The notes under the pieces were generated by a model. The model did not search any database. It saw nothing but the letters and a program-made list of their open reading frames with translations, and was not told where the DNA came from. A DNA stretch of 45,328 nucleotides from Candidatus Babelota bacterium (GTDB taxonomy: Bacteria > Babelota > Babeliae > Babelales > Vermiphilaceae). This document shows positions 43,924 through 45,328 of the stretch, piece after piece. Position numbers and translations under genes: made by a program. Numbering within the stretch: position 1 is the first letter of the stretch; every line of letters begins with the position of its first letter. Location of the stretch: assembly GCA_013286935.1 (NCBI GenBank), contig JABDES010000009.1:1-45328 (forward strand), written 5' to 3'.

Positions 43924-44358
43924 ATGACACAATATGGCCCCATTCTTGCTCTCGACCTTGGCGATCGCTGGATAGGAATGGCAGTCAGCGATGGACTTGG
44001 CATGTTCTCCAGGCCGCTCAAAACAGTTCAAAGGGATGAATTACATGCCACATTGGAACAACTTATTCTCGAATACAGTCTATTTATAATTGTAGTAGGT
44101 TATCCTAAAACTCTGCGTAACACACATAGCCAACAAACAGAAAAAGTTTTGGCGTTTTTTGACACACTAAAAAACAATTTTCCACTGCTTCAATGGAAGC
44201 TACAAGATGAGCGCCTTTCAAGCAAATACGCAGCACAGATTAAAGGCTCAAAAACAAAAGATGAAAAGATCAATTCTCATTCAATAGCCGCCGCGATAAT
44301 CCTGCAAGATTATCTTGAAAGCCAACGATTACTGCGCGAATCTGTGCAAAATGCTTAA
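43924..44358 (+). CDS. ruvX: Putative Holliday junction resolvase / pre-16S rRNA nuclease YqgF
   Basis: RNase H-fold protein involved in 16S rRNA 5' end maturation. The 144 residues show ILALDLGDRWIGMAVSD (first catalytic Asp), VVGYPKTLRNTHSQQTE, the DERLSS motif (catalytic Glu/Asp) and a C-terminal HSIAAAIILQDYL in place of the common DxxAAxxILQxYL. In that last motif the usual catalytic Asp before AA is replaced by His-Ser. Length is normal. The gene is alone on its strand. Confidence 0.93.
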   Translation: MTQYGPILALDLGDRWIGMAVSDGLGMFSRPLKTVQRDELHATLEQLILEYSLFIIVVGYPKTLRNTHSQQTEKVLAFFDTLKNNFPLLQWKLQDERLSSKYAAQIKGSKTKDEKINSHSIAAAIILQDYLESQRLLRESVQNA

Positions 44359-44421
44359 TGCTCTCTACCTTCTGAGCTGCTTTTATACTAACTCCAGTTC
44401 GGATTAGGAAATTGAAAAATG

Positions 44422-44440
44422 GAGCGTTCAGACCGTCGTT
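44422..44440 (+). repeat. Short dispersed repeat, copy 1
   Basis: GAGCGTTCAGACCGTCGTT, preceded by a related TTGA(A/C)AAT stretch. A second copy at 45003-45021 differs at two of 19 positions. Both lie in intergenic DNA on either side of a small exported protein gene. Confidence 0.55.
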
Positions 44441-44465
44441 ACGAGTGTGTGTGCCGTAGCTAGCC

Positions 44466-44924
44466 TTAATCATATTCATCATCTATGCCATTTTCCTCAT
44501 CTAAAGAGCCTTCTGCATCCTCTCCAGATTCAAATTCTTGAAAATCGGTGAGAAACGTGTACACAACCTTAACAAAGTATAAAGATAACATAGCGCCACC
44601 CACATAAGTAAATACGAAATTATAGCAATACACACTAATACCTTTTTGAATAAAACTAAATATGAAAGGCTTCCAAGGTATCAGCCTAACGGCTGAATCA
44701 GATAAGCCACTCAGCTCCTTACTGAAACCGCTACCTTCAACAACCAATTCAACCATCGGACGGTCAATATTATAATTTTTTTGTTGAATTATGAGTCCAA
44801 ACACGAAAAAGTGTTCAACATATAGACTGTCAATAAAATTTTTTTGTGTGCATTCAGATGCAAGACTGTCGGAAAAGGATATAACAACTACCAATAAAAA
44901 TTGTGGTAAGTAAGATTTTATCAT
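44466..44924 (-). CDS. Small exported/membrane protein of unknown function
   Basis: 152 residues; not recognised. It starts with a signal peptide (YLPQFLLVVVISFSDSLAS), has a soluble central part with a single extra Cys pair region, one later hydrophobic segment (VFTYVGGAMLSLYFVKVVYTF) and an acidic tail (FESGEDAEGSLDEENG). So it is likely anchored with a short acidic cytoplasmic or external end. The ATG at 44924 is preferred over GTG at 44930; no strong ribosome-binding site is visible. Flanked by the two copies of a short dispersed repeat. Confidence 0.7.
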   Translation of the reverse strand: MIKSYLPQFLLVVVISFSDSLASECTQKNFIDSLYVEHFFVFGLIIQQKNYNIDRPMVELVVEGSGFSKELSGLSDSAVRLIPWKPFIFSFIQKGISVYCYNFVFTYVGGAMLSLYFVKVVYTFLTDFQEFESGEDAEGSLDEENGIDDEYD

Positions 44925-45002
44925 GCACACAGAAGCTTTTTCCTTACAACAATACTCAAAAAAATATATGTAACGCCGACTCGAAATAGGGGGTTGACAA
45001 TA

Positions 45003-45021
45003 GAGCGTGCAGATCGTCGTT
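45003..45021 (+). repeat. Short dispersed repeat, copy 2
   Basis: GAGCGTGCAGATCGTCGTT, differing at two positions from the copy at 44422-44440. The remainder of the 44925-45191 gap is AT-rich and shows no gene. Confidence 0.55.
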
Positions 45022-45191
45022 TAAATCTTTATACCAAACCCACGTTATGCGGCAAATACAATAGAAAAACAAAGTTAAGCTCATTAGCTGATGGTAATAG
45101 AACCTAAAAAATCAAATCAAGGATAATCATCATTGTGTCGAAAAATGAGTGTCGCTCGGACTATTATGTGTCCACGCATACAATTTCACCA

Positions 45192-45328
45192 CTAATCCAA
45201 CGCAGGCTGGCTCAGACTTTTTACTTGATATTCTATTTCAAAATTATGTGGCTCACGCTTGAAATTAAGCCCCAAAAGCATAATTGGCTTTCCGAAACTA
45301 AGGAATTGTTCGTAGTAGCGTCGCTCTT
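45192..45328 (-). CDS. C-terminal end of a probable PD-(D/E)XK nuclease / AAA-ATPase-like (DUF1703-type) protein, truncated by window edge
   Basis: On the minus strand a frame enters from the right edge and stops at TAG 45192-45194. Its 45 visible residues (RRYYEQFLSFGKPIMLLGLNF, then KREPHNFEIEYQV) resemble the end of the PD-(D/E)XK nuclease domain in DUF1703-type proteins, whose usual pattern is YxxKYxxxgKxIxLIGINFdxexRni. These proteins are often multi-copy in host-associated bacteria. Only a fragment is visible, so the family call is moderate. No catalytic residues are in view. Confidence 0.6.
   Translation of the reverse strand, partial: ERRYYEQFLSFGKPIMLLGLNFKREPHNFEIEYQVKSLSQPALD

Overview
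The window is a compact, gene-dense stretch of a moderately AT-rich, Gram-negative-type bacterial chromosome. It has SecG, MlaE/MlaF, a probable FKBP lipoprotein and many signal-peptide proteins. No rRNA, insertion sequence, prophage or CRISPR array is visible. Housekeeping genes are diverged single copies, and roughly fifteen to twenty of about forty-three genes encode predicted exported or membrane proteins. Several of these look host-interaction related: an ankyrin-repeat protein, signal-peptide kinase-like proteins, signal-peptide hydrolases, a pectate-lyase-like beta-helix protein and paralogous C-terminally anchored proteins. This mix suggests an intracellular or host-associated bacterium of the Candidatus Dependentiae (TM6/Babeliae) type. 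That placement is an inference from gene content; no marker phylogeny was possible.

Layout. 1-7.1 kb: the 3' end of an anchored exported protein, a leftward secG-mlaE-mlaF operon, a YafQ-type toxin-antitoxin pair, two exported alpha/beta hydrolases, a decayed HigB/Gp49-like toxin pseudogene and an ankyrin gene. 7.3-10.6 kb: a large TMTC-like membrane protein with TPRs and a Cys-rich exported protein. 10.6-15.4 kb: housekeeping block (glyA, efp-nusB, rpsA-ndk). 15.7-19.2 kb: a beta-helix protein, two exported proteins of unknown function and a transaldolase. 19.2-27.3 kb: three tRNAs, two related membrane proteins (one carrying a J-domain), two exported kinase-like proteins, a VOC protein, a large exported beta-rich protein and an FKBP. 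27.5-30.6 kb: a trigger-factor-like protein, trxB, rpmH-rnpA. 30.6-35.8 kb: an OPT-like transporter, an exported hydrolase with a probable Cys nucleophile, and three tandem paralogs. 35.8-39.3 kb: rpe, a VOC protein, groES-groEL. 39.5-45.3 kb: an AAA+ ATPase with a signal peptide, orn with a membrane protein and an AGCS symporter, ruvX, a small exported protein and the C-terminus of a probable PD-(D/E)XK protein.

How the genes fit together. The core genes cover translation (efp, rpsA, rpmH, three tRNAs), RNA processing and transcription (rnpA, orn, nusB), folding (groESL, FKBP, trigger-factor-like, trxB), carbon metabolism (tal, rpe, glyA, ndk) and envelope work (secG, mlaEF). An amino-acid symporter and an OPT-like transporter fit nutrient uptake from a host. 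The least explained parts are the exported proteins: the membrane J-domain family, the AAA+ ATPase with a signal peptide, the kinase-like pair and the tandem anchored paralogs, one of which is truncated by a 10-bp duplication.
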